The translations under genes and the position numbers were made by a program. Shown piece after piece: positions 14,573 to 23,657 of a DNA stretch of 32,317 nt (positions are counted from its first letter, which is position 1; every line of letters begins with the position of its first letter). Source of the stretch: Sedimentisphaerales bacterium (GTDB lineage: Bacteria > Planctomycetota > Phycisphaerae > Sedimentisphaerales > Anaerobacaceae); NCBI GenBank assembly GCA_016936075.1, contig JAFGPS010000139.1:1-32317 (forward strand), given 5' to 3'. Below the pieces are notes generated by a model. The model worked only from the letters and a program-made list of their open reading frames with translations, made no database searches and had not been told where the DNA came from.

Positions 14573-17422
14573 ATGAAAACGTTGTTTGAAAGAATTATTC
14601 AACTTGTAGTGGTTTTATTTTTTTGCGTTCAGCCGCTACAGGCTCAAACACTTCCAGAAGTAGCTTTTAAATCTTCTTCTTCAGGGCATTATGAGACATA
14701 TAGTCCCACTGTTCCGATTAGTGTTGTTCTTTCGGAAGTATCCACGGAAACTGTTTATGTTGCATATGCTGTTACAGGTGGTACAGCAACAAATGGAGTT
14801 GATTACTTACTTTCTTCTGGTGAACTTATGTTCTCACCGGGAGAGACTACAAAGGACATTACAATCTATTTGGTACATGATCTCTTTGGAGAAATAGATG
14901 AAACAGTCATTATTTCATTAGGCAATCCTATAAATGCCACATTAGGATATCCCAGTACTCATACTTATACTATCGCAAATGATGACTGGAATAGTTTCGG
15001 CTTTTTACAATCCGGTTCAAGCGGCCCCGAGTCTGAGTCTACTGTAAGTATAACTGTAGGATATTTTAGATTGATTAACATTGGAGATGTTTCAGTTAAT
15101 TACCAAGTGATAGGCGGAACTGCAACTGGCGGAGGTGTTGATTATATACTGGATTCCGGTACTCTGGAGTTTGAATTAGGACAAAGTATGAAAGATATCG
15201 AAATCACAATTGTTGATGATTCGATTACAGAAGAAAATGAGACGATTATAGTAAAATTAGTAGATGGTGAGCCTAACAGTATAGGTTTAATGTCAACTTT
15301 TACTTATACAATTCTGAATGATGACGACGACGAAGCTCCGATCATATCTGAATATTACCCGGAACCGAATTCAATTCAGGTTCCACGAGACACATATATT
15401 AAGTTAAATATTACAGATAATCTAAGCGGGGTAGATGCCAATACAGTTCAGATTTATGTTGATGGTATTACTGTTTATAATGGTAGTTTGGCAGATTCCA
15501 ATGGCGTTTATAATTCTTTTTTGGGTACATGTCGACTGGCTGGTACGGAAACTGATTATACATTTATTTTTCTTCTGTTAGATTGGTTTGACTATGAACA
15601 GGAAGTAGATGTTGTTGTTCACGCAAAGGATAAATATGGTAACACTATGCCAAAAGATAGTTTTAGTTTCCATACTGTTATGCGCTCATTTGGAAATAAT
15701 CTGAAAGTTAATACGGGCTCAGATTCTTTTGATCAGGATCATCCCGCGGCAGTAACAGACTTATCAGGTAACATCTGGATTGTATGGGATCATACAAAAT
15801 CTTCAAGCGATACTGATATTCATATTGGTAAACTCACAGTAGGTGAAAATTCTTTTGAAACAAGTACTGTTGTATGTGATGACGCCGGTATACAGAACTA
15901 TCCTGTAATTGCAGTTGATAGTGATAATAATTTATATGTTGCCTGGCAGGGACAAAGTACTACAGGTGGAAATTGGGATATATATGTATCAAAATCAACT
16001 GATGGTACTACATGGAGTACGCCTGCCGTAGTAAATTTTAATGATTCAAGTAATAACTATAGTCAGAATTTACCTGCAATTGCAATAGATCATGATACAA
16101 CTGATACAATATATATTACCTGTCAGGATAATCGTGATGGAAACCAGGATATTTGGTTTTCGAGTTCTACTAATGGAACAACATGGACACCAAAAAGAAT
16201 AACCACTAATACAAAAGATCAAACCGGTCCGGTTATTGCGATAAATCTTAATCATGATGTATATATAGGATGGACGGACGCCAGAAATGCATCAACTGAT
16301 TTTTATGGAGCAACTTCATATAATTCATGGGCTAATCAAGGATGGGTATCTACCAGTAGCGACCAGTCCAATGTTGCAATTGCTACCGATCCCATCACAG
16401 GACTTCTACATGAGTTCTGGGTTGATAACGCAAATGGGTACTACGATATATTCTATAGGATGCAAGGTACCAGCAGTACAGGTGTTAGTGTTACTGATGA
16501 AGTAGGTGTTGGTAAAAATCTTCCAGCAGCGGGAGTTGCATTAATTGATGGATTGGCAATGCCCTTTGTTGCCTGGAGAGATTGGCGTAATGTGCAAAGC
16601 AACAGTGATACGGACATCTACTATGCAGAAAAAACTTTATCAGGATTTGGTACGAATATTTTAATAAATGATGATATTGGAACAAGTTCTCAGTCGAATC
16701 CTGCTGTTAATGTTGGTATTTCAGGTAGTCCATATATTGTATGGGCTGATCAACGGAACGGTAACAAGGATATTTATTATTGCGGTGTTACTTCATTTGG
16801 TGATCCATTTTCTATGCAGTATATACCATATGGTTATTCAACAATTCTTAAAACATCTGAAGACGTAGAAATTACAGTTTCTCCAGGTGCTATCCCAACA
16901 GGTTTCAGTTATAATGATATTTCTGTTTCCAAATTACTAAACCCACCAACATTACCAGAAGGAGGCTGTGGTGTATGTTATGATTTTAGGCCGAGCGGAT
17001 TAACATTTAACCAATCTGTCACTATAGTTATACCGCATGACGCAGAAGATTGCCCGAATTATAACTATTATCAGGTTTATTGGTATAATACAGAGACAGA
17101 TACATGGAGCAAGGATGGTATATCAGATGTAGAACATCATATACTTACTGATAGTATACATACTATTACTTTTAGGACTACTCATTTTACGAGTTTTATA
17201 GTAGGGCTGGGTGATGCTTCAAGCGGTGGAGGTGATAGCGGTGGTGGTAGCAGTAGCGGCGATGCCAGCAGCGATAGTGGTGGAGGTGGTTGTGCTATGT
17301 CGACGTCCTCACAGAGTCCTGAAGAAATATTTGGATATTTCCTTCCATATGTAGTTTATGTTATGATACTACTTACAATTAGTTGGAAATATAAAAGAAA
17401 AAGATTAAACAATGGGAATTGA
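14573..17422 (+). CDS. Large secreted Calx-beta / propeller / ZU5 surface protein with Cys-type C-terminal anchor
   Basis: A 949-residue exported protein. In order: signal peptide (1-25, ending LQAQ); two Calx-beta domains (about 28-138 and 142-252), each with the GGTATxGxDY signature and a closing Asp-Asp; a bacterial Ig-like module (255-368); a sialidase-like beta-propeller of repeated YVAWQG/WADQRNGNKDIYY blades (375-740) with two Asp-box motifs (STDGTTW 475-481, STNGTTW 532-538); a ZU5-like domain (760-880) with PGAIP (771-775); a Gly/Ser linker (883-906); Cys907; one membrane helix (919-936) and a Lys/Arg end. That tail resembles the Cys-containing CTERM sorting signals rather than PEP-CTERM. 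AGGAG precedes the ATG. Adhesion or surface display is the likely role; sialidase catalytic residues were not identified. Confidence 0.8.
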   Translation: MKTLFERIIQLVVVLFFCVQPLQAQTLPEVAFKSSSSGHYETYSPTVPISVVLSEVSTETVYVAYAVTGGTATNGVDYLLSSGELMFSPGETTKDITIYLVHDLFGEIDETVIISLGNPINATLGYPSTHTYTIANDDWNSFGFLQSGSSGPESESTVSITVGYFRLINIGDVSVNYQVIGGTATGGGVDYILDSGTLEFELGQSMKDIEITIVDDSITEENETIIVKLVDGEPNSIGLMSTFTYTILNDDDDEAPIISEYYPEPNSIQVPRDTYIKLNITDNLSGVDANTVQIYVDGITVYNGSLADSNGVYNSFLGTCRLAGTETDYTFIFLLLDWFDYEQEVDVVVHAKDKYGNTMPKDSFSFHTVMRSFGNNLKVNTGSDSFDQDHPAAVTDLSGNIWIVWDHTKSSSDTDIHIGKLTVGENSFETSTVVCDDAGIQNYPVIAVDSDNNLYVAWQGQSTTGGNWDIYVSKSTDGTTWSTPAVVNFNDSSNNYSQNLPAIAIDHDTTDTIYITCQDNRDGNQDIWFSSSTNGTTWTPKRITTNTKDQTGPVIAINLNHDVYIGWTDARNASTDFYGATSYNSWANQGWVSTSSDQSNVAIATDPITGLLHEFWVDNANGYYDIFYRMQGTSSTGVSVTDEVGVGKNLPAAGVALIDGLAMPFVAWRDWRNVQSNSDTDIYYAEKTLSGFGTNILINDDIGTSSQSNPAVNVGISGSPYIVWADQRNGNKDIYYCGVTSFGDPFSMQYIPYGYSTILKTSEDVEITVSPGAIPTGFSYNDISVSKLLNPPTLPEGGCGVCYDFRPSGLTFNQSVTIVIPHDAEDCPNYNYYQVYWYNTETDTWSKDGISDVEHHILTDSIHTITFRTTHFTSFIVGLGDASSGGGDSGGGSSSGDASSDSGGGGCAMSTSSQSPEEIFGYFLPYVVYVMILLTISWKYKRKRLNNGN

Positions 17423-17469
17423 TAATAAATAAGAATGTATTACATTTGAATTGTTAGTGATTCCGAGAT

Positions 17470-17497
17470 AGAAAAATTGGATTGGATTAGTTTTTCT
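17470..17497. terminator. Weak hairpin between convergent genes
   Basis: AGAAAAA (17470-17476) can pair with TTTTTCT (17491-17497), giving an AT-only stem that could stop transcription from either side. It overlaps the last codons of the minus-strand gene. Confidence 0.3.
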
Positions 17498-18308
17498 AAC
17501 AAAGAGATGTCTGCCGCCAGCTTCCGATACCATCCCACCAAAAAGTAATATAATCAACGACATCTTTGTTATTGTTGTTTTGTCTGTATATTTCAAGAGC
17601 CATATTGTGTAGTTCATGCATACAACTCAAACCTCCCATTTGCCATGCGCCTACTCCAATTCCCGCTGCTTCACGTTCGGCTTGTCCATAATCATTTGGA
17701 TTTACAGTTAATAATGAAGCCAGTTTTTCTGCCTGTGGTTTAAGTCTTTCGTGCCAGAGTTGATGGTTAGAATTGTCTTGTACTGTAATCTCGGCAAGTA
17801 AGCGTTCACGTTCTTTTTGCTTTTTTTCTTTTAAGAATTTTGCTTCGGTTTGTCGTTCAGTAAAGTGTTTTCGGCTTTCAGGAAAAAGCATTTCAAGCAA
17901 ACCGAGAAAAGGATCAACTATTACCCAAACCATGAATGTCATTCCCATGGTACCAAGAGCGATTCCTGATATGAATTGATTAATTGTATCGGCACCTAAT
18001 GTTCCAAGAAAACCTGCAAAACCCCCAAGGAACGGTGTAGCTGCATAGAAAAAAGCGTATTGGTCTGTTTTGGTTATTGGATGTTCTCTATGAAGTTTTT
18101 GACTGCTGCTGATTCCTCTGAAAATAGCAAATAAATACAGGCTTATCAATAGTAAACCAAATAATATTCCGTGTGCTGAAAGTGAAAAAACTATCCACCA
18201 TTTAATACCAGCCTGCAACAATGCTATTATTAAAAGAAAGCTGACACAAAGAACAAACCATATTGTTCCAGCAAGGTGAATTGTCGTTATCTTCTTTCGT
18301 ATTGACAT
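17496..18308 (-). CDS. Four-helix membrane protein with cytoplasmic coiled coil, unknown function
   Basis: I do not recognise this 270-residue protein. It has four hydrophobic segments (about 13-34, 38-63, 85-106 and 110-140), then a highly charged, probably helical stretch (FLKEKKQKERERLLAEI, about 158-174) and a soluble C-terminal domain with conserved-looking aromatic and Gly positions (GIGVGAWQMGGLSCMHELHNM, around 215-235, and ITFWWDGIGSW). It lies behind the Wza-like gene on the same strand with an 89-base gap, so the two are probably expressed together and it may serve polysaccharide export or envelope assembly. A 13-base palindrome, ATTACTCAGTAAT (18313-18325), overlaps its start region. 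There is no clear ribosome-binding sequence. Confidence 0.6.
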   Translation of the reverse strand: MSIRKKITTIHLAGTIWFVLCVSFLLIIALLQAGIKWWIVFSLSAHGILFGLLLISLYLFAIFRGISSSQKLHREHPITKTDQYAFFYAATPFLGGFAGFLGTLGADTINQFISGIALGTMGMTFMVWVIVDPFLGLLEMLFPESRKHFTERQTEAKFLKEKKQKERERLLAEITVQDNSNHQLWHERLKPQAEKLASLLTVNPNDYGQAEREAAGIGVGAWQMGGLSCMHELHNMALEIYRQNNNNKDVVDYITFWWDGIGSWRQTSLC

Positions 18309-18397
18309 AAATATTACTCAGTAATTCTTTTTGATAAACTCGCTTCAATTAATCATTTTTAAAAGCAAAAGCTAATAAAGGTTTTTGGAAATTCATA

Positions 18398-19135
18398 TTA
18401 CCTGTTGGAATCCATGTTATTCATACCTCGGTTTACGGTATAAACTCCGCTGAACGCTCGTGAAATTGGATTAACAAATTCTTCTATTTTTAAGGCTATC
18501 CATCCTAAAACTGTAGGAGGAACATAAATTATATCACCTTCCTGCAAAAGAACGTCTTTATCTTCTTCGCCATGTGCCATCAGACGATCATAATTTAATT
18601 CGAAAATTGCAGGCTTTATGTTTGGATCACTTGAAGGCCTTATAATTTGAATTCGTTCCTTCCATGCCAACCCATTAGGTTGAGCCAGATTGATAGCTTT
18701 TGAGGCAGTATCCCGGCCGGAATATAGCCTTGGCCCTGGTAAATGAACCTGACCTAAGACATAAAAATATTTGCTTTGATAGGCTGTTATAAGAACATCA
18801 ACTGGTTTATCACTTGTTAATTTATATAATTGAATTGCTTTCAGTCTAATATCTTCACTAAGCTCTGCCGGTGTTTTGCCAGCGGCTTGAATTTCACCTA
18901 TCATTTCGAAACTTATTTTACCATCAGGACGGATTTTCTGATACTGGTCGTGAATCTCTGAAATCTCCGAACATGATATATGAATCTCATCAGAAGGCTG
19001 TAAGGTATAATTCTCCATTGTTACATCAATATCTTGAGGTTTTTTAAATGCACGTATATCCTCAGGGTTTGATGAAAAACAACCTGTACAAATTGTTGCT
19101 GCAAATAATAATATTATTGTTAATCGTATTCGCAT
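18398..19135 (-). CDS. Wza-like polysaccharide export lipoprotein
   Basis: An outer-membrane-associated polysaccharide export protein of the Wza/OPX family, 245 residues. The N-terminal signal ends ICTGC (Cys19), a usable though atypical lipobox. Then come the Poly_export domain (about 43-122, with LQPSDEIHISC and RPDGKISFEMIGEI) and one SLBB domain (about 125-205, with FYVLGQVHLPGPRLYSG and LLQEGDIIYVPP). The C-terminal WIALKIEEFVNPI segment (about 210-224) could be the amphipathic helix that OPX proteins use in the outer membrane. It acts with a Wzc-type co-polymerase that is not in this window. PEP-CTERM/exosortase systems are commonly tied to exopolysaccharide genes, which fits the nearby PEP-CTERM proteins. 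Confidence 0.88.
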   Translation of the reverse strand: MRIRLTIILLFAATICTGCFSSNPEDIRAFKKPQDIDVTMENYTLQPSDEIHISCSEISEIHDQYQKIRPDGKISFEMIGEIQAAGKTPAELSEDIRLKAIQLYKLTSDKPVDVLITAYQSKYFYVLGQVHLPGPRLYSGRDTASKAINLAQPNGLAWKERIQIIRPSSDPNIKPAIFELNYDRLMAHGEEDKDVLLQEGDIIYVPPTVLGWIALKIEEFVNPISRAFSGVYTVNRGMNNMDSNR

Positions 19136-19448
19136 TTGTTTATTTTCTAATATTAATATACAGTTGTCAAAAATAATTGTGCATAAATATTAACTTAAAT
19201 ATTAAGCTTCGTTATTATCGTCTTAAATTCAATTAACATAGCTAATCTTTTTATCGGCATATAAATACTGTTTCTGAACCTTCCTCTAAAAAACCAAAGA
19301 AAAAATTGCCTGTTTTTCTATGTGTAAAAAGCAGATAATATAGGACTATGTTTGGGGCGTATTCTATACTATCTGATTATTTCCTTGAATTGTCACTGAG
19401 AATTTAGTACAATACTGACTGGTGATTGATAGAGTATGAAAGGCTGAA
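19136..19448. other. Divergent spacer between the Wza-like and C39 genes
   Basis: It holds the promoter for the rightward gene (19385-19413). For the leftward gene a TTGACA is visible on the minus strand (19163-19168) without a good -10 at the right distance. A bulged stem, CTGTTTTT with AAAAAGCAG, lies near 19310-19335. Otherwise AT-rich, with nothing else recognised. Confidence 0.4.
19385..19413 (+). promoter_or_regulatory. Sigma-70-type promoter of the C39 peptidase-like gene
   Basis: TTGAAT (19385-19390), 17 bases, TACAAT (19408-19413), with a start site predicted near 19420 and the ATG at 19449. Confidence 0.6.
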
Positions 19449-20267
19449 ATGAACCCCTTATTCGAAACTGCGGGTATAATTTTAATATCTTTATTGAGCA
19501 TTATGCTTGGTAGATATTTTTCGAGTTTTAAAAAACCTTATTGGACGTTTGGCTATTTTTTCCCATTGATTTTAATTCTCCTTCTGGCTATTACAAGGCT
19601 AAATGACGCATTATGTTTTGAACGTCCATTTTGCTGGTTTGTTGCTGGAAGAAGCAAATTTGTCATATTGTCATTTGCTATTTGCATGGGACTTACTGTT
19701 CCGCTTTCACGTTTACCACGTAAATTCGAGAAAATTTTAGTTTATATCCTGATGTTTGTTTTTGTTACGTGGTTTTCTGTAATGCCATTTCTTTTCCCTG
19801 TTCTAATAAAAGACAAACTTTTGAGCAAAGCAACTTTTTTCGACAAAGATGGTATTTGTCGTCAGACAACTGATTATACATGCGGGCCAGCGGCGGCGGT
19901 AACTGCGTTAGGGCATTTTGGATTATCTGCGAAAGAAGGTGAGATTGCTGTATTGTCTCATTCCAGCCCTGTCGTTGGAACTCTCCCGAGCCTGCTTTGT
20001 ACAGCACTTGAAGATCGTTATGGGCCAGAAGGACTAAAATGCAAATATCAAAGATTTGATACAATTGAACAGTTAAGAAACACTGGTGTCACATTAGTAG
20101 TTATCAAAGAAGGTTTTATGATGGATCATTGTATCGTTGTTCTCGAAGTTTTTGACGACGTCGTTGCAGTTGCCGATCCAGTTACAGGAAAAGAATTAAT
20201 ACCCATTGATCAATTCGAGAAAATATGGAGATATTCCGGTATTATTCTGGAACGTGACACAATATAA
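19449..20267 (+). CDS. Membrane-anchored C39-type cysteine peptidase
   Basis: A 272-residue protein with four N-terminal membrane helices (about 5-24, 35-50, 70-88 and 96-120) followed by a papain-fold domain of the C39 peptidase family (130-270). The catalytic set can be read: Gln139 (oxyanion hole), Cys145 in TTDYTCGPAA, His227 in MDHCIVV and Asp243 in VADP. Classical C39 domains cut double-glycine leader peptides inside ABC exporters; here there is no ABC portion, so this is a stand-alone membrane protease or a non-proteolytic relative. With helices ending at residue 120, the domain's side of the membrane cannot be fixed by eye. It has its own promoter and diverges from the Wza-like gene. 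AAGG stands 7 bases before the ATG. Confidence 0.78.
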   Translation: MNPLFETAGIILISLLSIMLGRYFSSFKKPYWTFGYFFPLILILLLAITRLNDALCFERPFCWFVAGRSKFVILSFAICMGLTVPLSRLPRKFEKILVYILMFVFVTWFSVMPFLFPVLIKDKLLSKATFFDKDGICRQTTDYTCGPAAAVTALGHFGLSAKEGEIAVLSHSSPVVGTLPSLLCTALEDRYGPEGLKCKYQRFDTIEQLRNTGVTLVVIKEGFMMDHCIVVLEVFDDVVAVADPVTGKELIPIDQFEKIWRYSGIILERDTI

Positions 20268-20280
20268 AATATTTTAAGGC

Positions 20281-21243
20281 TTACTCTAACCTTTTTTTAT
20301 ACAACCTTGTTTGAAGAGCGTTTTTCCACGCGGTCCAGTTTTCGTCACCATCTTCTTCGGCGATAGCAGATTCGACCATATTTATTTTGGCGTCGAGGTC
20401 ATCAATAAAACAAACCATAAATGCTTCTGTCATAGCGGGTAATTTTGGAGAGCCGTATTCGTATTGGCCGTGATGCGAGACAATGATGTGTTCCAGTGAG
20501 TCAATTATTTGTTGGTCGAAATCTGTTCCACCGGATTTTAATAAGCTTATCTTGTCGTTTATCATCAGAACGCTTTGTACGATATGACCGAGAAGTTGTC
20601 CCTGATTTGTATATGAAAAAGATAAGTCGTAAGAAAGTTCTTCTGTCTTACCCATATCATGAAGGAATATTCCGGCCAATACAAGGTCAGGCTGAACGTT
20701 CGGGTACATCGGTAGAATTGCGTTGGCTACACAAAGCATATTATGGACATGTTCCAGAAGTCCTCCGATACAACTGTGATGGAGTTTCATGCCGCCGGGC
20801 GAGCTTATAAATTTTTCCATTCGTTCTTCGTCGTTCAGAAAGGAATCTACAATTGCTTTTAGTTGAGGATTCTTGATTTGCGAGATTATTTGTTTTACTT
20901 CTTCGAACATTTTTTCGACGTTCTTCTTCGTTTTGGGAAGAAAGTCATCAATATTGACTTTCGAAGAATCAATTTGAGTTATTTTATTTACGATAACTTG
21001 CAGATTATTCTGGTAAAGCTCGCTTCGTCCCTGAATATGAACAAAACCTGGTTTAGGAATAGATTTATAGATTATTTCAGTTGCCTGCCACATTCTTCCG
21101 TTTATTTGCCCTGATCTATCGCACAGGAACATCGCAATATACAAATCTCCCCTTGTTGTACTTCGAAGAATAGGGTCTTTAACGAGGTATATATCATTAA
21201 TTGTTTCGCCGGCTTCGACTTTATTTATGAATTTATGTGCCAT
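20281..21243 (-). CDS. OB-fold/HD-domain 3'-5' exoribonuclease, YhaM-like
   Basis: A 320-residue cytoplasmic protein with an N-terminal OB fold (about 10-95, nucleic-acid binding) and a C-terminal HD phosphohydrolase domain (about 155-290), the architecture of YhaM/CBF1-type 3'-5' exoribonucleases. Metal ligands are His165 (LLEHVHNM), His195-Asp196 (FLHDMGK), His220, His257/258 (VSHHGQYEYGSPK, 256-268) and Asp281/282. The VSHHGQ and LGH patterns are typical of this subgroup. It probably takes part in RNA turnover; a DNA-related role has been proposed for some relatives. AAGGAAT precedes the ATG. It is convergent with the C39 gene, 13 bases between stops. Confidence 0.85.
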   Translation of the reverse strand: MAHKFINKVEAGETINDIYLVKDPILRSTTRGDLYIAMFLCDRSGQINGRMWQATEIIYKSIPKPGFVHIQGRSELYQNNLQVIVNKITQIDSSKVNIDDFLPKTKKNVEKMFEEVKQIISQIKNPQLKAIVDSFLNDEERMEKFISSPGGMKLHHSCIGGLLEHVHNMLCVANAILPMYPNVQPDLVLAGIFLHDMGKTEELSYDLSFSYTNQGQLLGHIVQSVLMINDKISLLKSGGTDFDQQIIDSLEHIIVSHHGQYEYGSPKLPAMTEAFMVCFIDDLDAKINMVESAIAEEDGDENWTAWKNALQTRLYKKRLE

Positions 21244-21458
21244 TATTATTCCTTATATAAAAGTATTTCTTAATCCAGGCTAAACAATATATTATGAATA
21301 CAGGTATTATGCAAGAACCGTTATGATTTCTCTCGTTAATATTTCTTCGTTTTTGTTGATAATGTGAATTAATATCCATATAATTGTGTCAGAAAGACAG
21401 GGTATGGATATTTCAGTCGTGATCCCTGTATTGCTTTATTTAATAAATGAGGTGAAAG

Positions 21459-22391
21459 ATGAATACAGAACGCAATAACTTATCCCGCCGTAATTTTTTG
21501 AAAACATCCGCTCTTGGCACCGCCGCGATTATGGCCGGTAGAGCAGTATCATTCAGTTCCGAAGAAAAAAAGGAAGAAAAGAAAATTCCAATTGGAGTAC
21601 AACTTTATTCACTAAGAGGCTTGGGTTCAAGCGGTCGAGGTGGTCGTGGTGGTTCTCGCGGCAGTGGTGGTATGGAAGTACCGGCTACTTTCGAGGGTAT
21701 AAAAAAGTTGGGCTATGACGGCGTGGAATTTGCCGGTTTCTATGGCTATGATAATAAAGCTCAGGAAATGAGAAAATTGCTGGACGATACTGGTCTTAAA
21801 GCATGTGGTTTTCATCTTCAGGGAGTAACACCCGATACGATGCTGGGTGATATGTTCCAGCCGACGGTTGATTACAATAAAACTATCGGAAATAAATATC
21901 TAATTTTCCCTATGCTAAGAGCGCAAAGTGAGGATGAATGGAAAAAGGTAGCCGAGCAGTTCAATCAAATTGCGGACAAACTCAAACCGCTCGATATGTA
22001 TATAGGTTATCATAATCACTACCAGGAATTTCAGCAGAAATTCGGAGACGTGACTCTTTACGATACAATCTTCGGCAATACAAAACAGGATGTAATCTCG
22101 CAACTCGATATAGGTCATTGCACAAGAGGCGGCGGTAATCCGGTTGAAGTAATTAAAAAGTACCCGGGACGCTTCGTAACTGTCCATGTCAAAGATTATG
22201 GTGACACACCAGTAAAAGATGTAGTAGGTGACGGCACAATACAATGGAAGGAAATTTTACAAACCTGTAAAGACATTGGCGGCACAAAATGGTACACCAT
22301 CGAAGAAGAAAGTTTCCAGTTCCAGGGTTTGGAAGGAATAGAAAAAAGCATTAACGGCCTGAAAAAAATCCTCGCCGAAATGGAAGTGTAG
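21459..22391 (+). CDS. Tat-exported sugar phosphate isomerase/epimerase-like TIM barrel
   Basis: A 310-residue protein of the xylose-isomerase-like TIM-barrel superfamily (sugar phosphate isomerase/epimerase, AP endonuclease 2 fold). A twin-arginine signal (SRRNFLK, 9-15) sends it folded to the periplasm. The barrel starts with IPIGVQLYSLR (43-53); likely metal and substrate residues are Glu90 (GVEFAGFYG), His185/187 (GYHNHYQEF), Asp217 (QLDIGH), His243 (VHVKD) and Glu282 (IEEES). The substrate is unknown; relatives act on sugars or inositols. Between the first strand and first helix, family members have a short polar linker, but here it is a Gly/Arg-rich run (GSSGRGGRGGSRGSGG, 56-71). GAGGTGAAAG precedes the ATG. 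Its stop is 3 bases from that of the convergent barrel gene. Confidence 0.85.
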   Translation: MNTERNNLSRRNFLKTSALGTAAIMAGRAVSFSSEEKKEEKKIPIGVQLYSLRGLGSSGRGGRGGSRGSGGMEVPATFEGIKKLGYDGVEFAGFYGYDNKAQEMRKLLDDTGLKACGFHLQGVTPDTMLGDMFQPTVDYNKTIGNKYLIFPMLRAQSEDEWKKVAEQFNQIADKLKPLDMYIGYHNHYQEFQQKFGDVTLYDTIFGNTKQDVISQLDIGHCTRGGGNPVEVIKKYPGRFVTVHVKDYGDTPVKDVVGDGTIQWKEILQTCKDIGGTKWYTIEEESFQFQGLEGIEKSINGLKKILAEMEV

Positions 22392-22394
22392 TAT

Positions 22395-23657
22395 CTAAAA
22401 ATAACTTCGTAACTGGATGAATAGACTTATTGGTGTAGCTCCATATTCGCTCTGGATTATACCTGAAGATGGTTTGTCTCCCCATGGAACGAAAACACTT
22501 CCGATAAGGGAACTGTGTTGCGAAAAGTCCCAATTAATAGATGGTGACACTGTTCCTGAACTGTCCTGCAGACTTTGAAGAACTAAAAGCGAACCATTCA
22601 TATCCATCCTGAAAGGATAACTGAATTGTGATGCAATTGCCTGTCTGCCTAAAATCTGCATGTCACCGCGTAACGTTCTTTCTCTGAAATCCTGATTCAA
22701 TAATTGAGTGGAAATATCTTTTACATCTTTCAATCCGAAACCGGAATAATGATATTCGGTAAGCCATGTTAAACCATTTCCAATATTGAAAGTATATGAG
22801 CTTCCGAGAACGAACTTGGCTGTTTCGTGCCTGTTACTGAAAAGCCCGGATTCAGGTTGTTCTTCGTGAGTACGAAAGAATGCAAGCTCGCTATGAACTT
22901 CAGCGTCCATAACAGAAGCGGAAATCACACCCGCAACGAAAGTGTCTCTGGCTCTTTTGCCGAACAGAAGCTCGCCGTCTATGTCACCAATATAACCTCT
23001 TGCTCGTCCAAGCAAAGCCGACTTTTCCCACGATTCTCCGAATGCACAGATTAATTCGACTGAACTTGTATCGGACATATTTTTTTCGATTCGAATTGCA
23101 TCTACGCCACGCCGCCATTCTCGGTCAACTTCAAGAGGAGAAAAAGGCGCGAATATATCGACTGCACTGAAAATTGTTCCTCGTCCAAGCCCGATTCCTT
23201 GCCTTCCTATTGTAGCTTGTCCCCATTTTGGATGCATTGCAATATATGCTCTGTCAATTTCATGTCGATAGAGAAATTTATCTGTTTCTGAAATTTCCCA
23301 ATCGAGTTGTTCGATTCGATATGAAGCCTTCACCTGGCTCGGAAGAAAACTGCTTCCAGTTCCGCTGGTCGCTTTGCTTGAAAGCCACCTCGCGCTTTGC
23401 TCATATGCGAAATTGCCATTTATCCAGTCGTTATATGTGACATTCAATCCGAAACGAAGTCTGAAATATTCAGTTAAAGTGTCTCTGTCCGGATATATTA
23501 TAGCATCTTCGGGAGCATGTGATGCAAGTGACGTAAGTTTGCCTGAAATATCGAGTCCTACATATCGTTCTCCATCCTTGCTTGAGTAAAGGTCGATAGC
23601 GAATGAAGAAGACGCGAAAATCAAAGCAATAATTATTATTAACAATTTGTGATTCAT
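22395..23657 (-). CDS. Outer-membrane beta-barrel protein, last gene of the LolA-like/ABC unit
   Basis: A 420-residue exported protein with signal peptide (1-20, ending SSFA) and a body of alternating hydrophobic strands rich in Tyr, Trp and Gly (FRLRFGLNVTY, ASYRIEQLDWEIS, GLTWLTEYHYSGFG, SLFIQLRSYF). It ends in an aromatic residue, Phe, as outer-membrane barrels recognised by BamA do. No named family was recognised; it looks like a porin or DUF1302-style barrel. Its ATG overlaps the stop of the ATPase gene by one base (TAATG), so translation is coupled to the ABC transporter, the strongest sign that it works with it, plausibly as receptor or exit pore for the cargo handled by the LolA-like protein. 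Confidence 0.75.
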   Translation of the reverse strand: MNHKLLIIIIALIFASSSFAIDLYSSKDGERYVGLDISGKLTSLASHAPEDAIIYPDRDTLTEYFRLRFGLNVTYNDWINGNFAYEQSARWLSSKATSGTGSSFLPSQVKASYRIEQLDWEISETDKFLYRHEIDRAYIAMHPKWGQATIGRQGIGLGRGTIFSAVDIFAPFSPLEVDREWRRGVDAIRIEKNMSDTSSVELICAFGESWEKSALLGRARGYIGDIDGELLFGKRARDTFVAGVISASVMDAEVHSELAFFRTHEEQPESGLFSNRHETAKFVLGSSYTFNIGNGLTWLTEYHYSGFGLKDVKDISTQLLNQDFRERTLRGDMQILGRQAIASQFSYPFRMDMNGSLLVLQSLQDSSGTVSPSINWDFSQHSSLIGSVFVPWGDKPSSGIIQSEYGATPISLFIQLRSYF

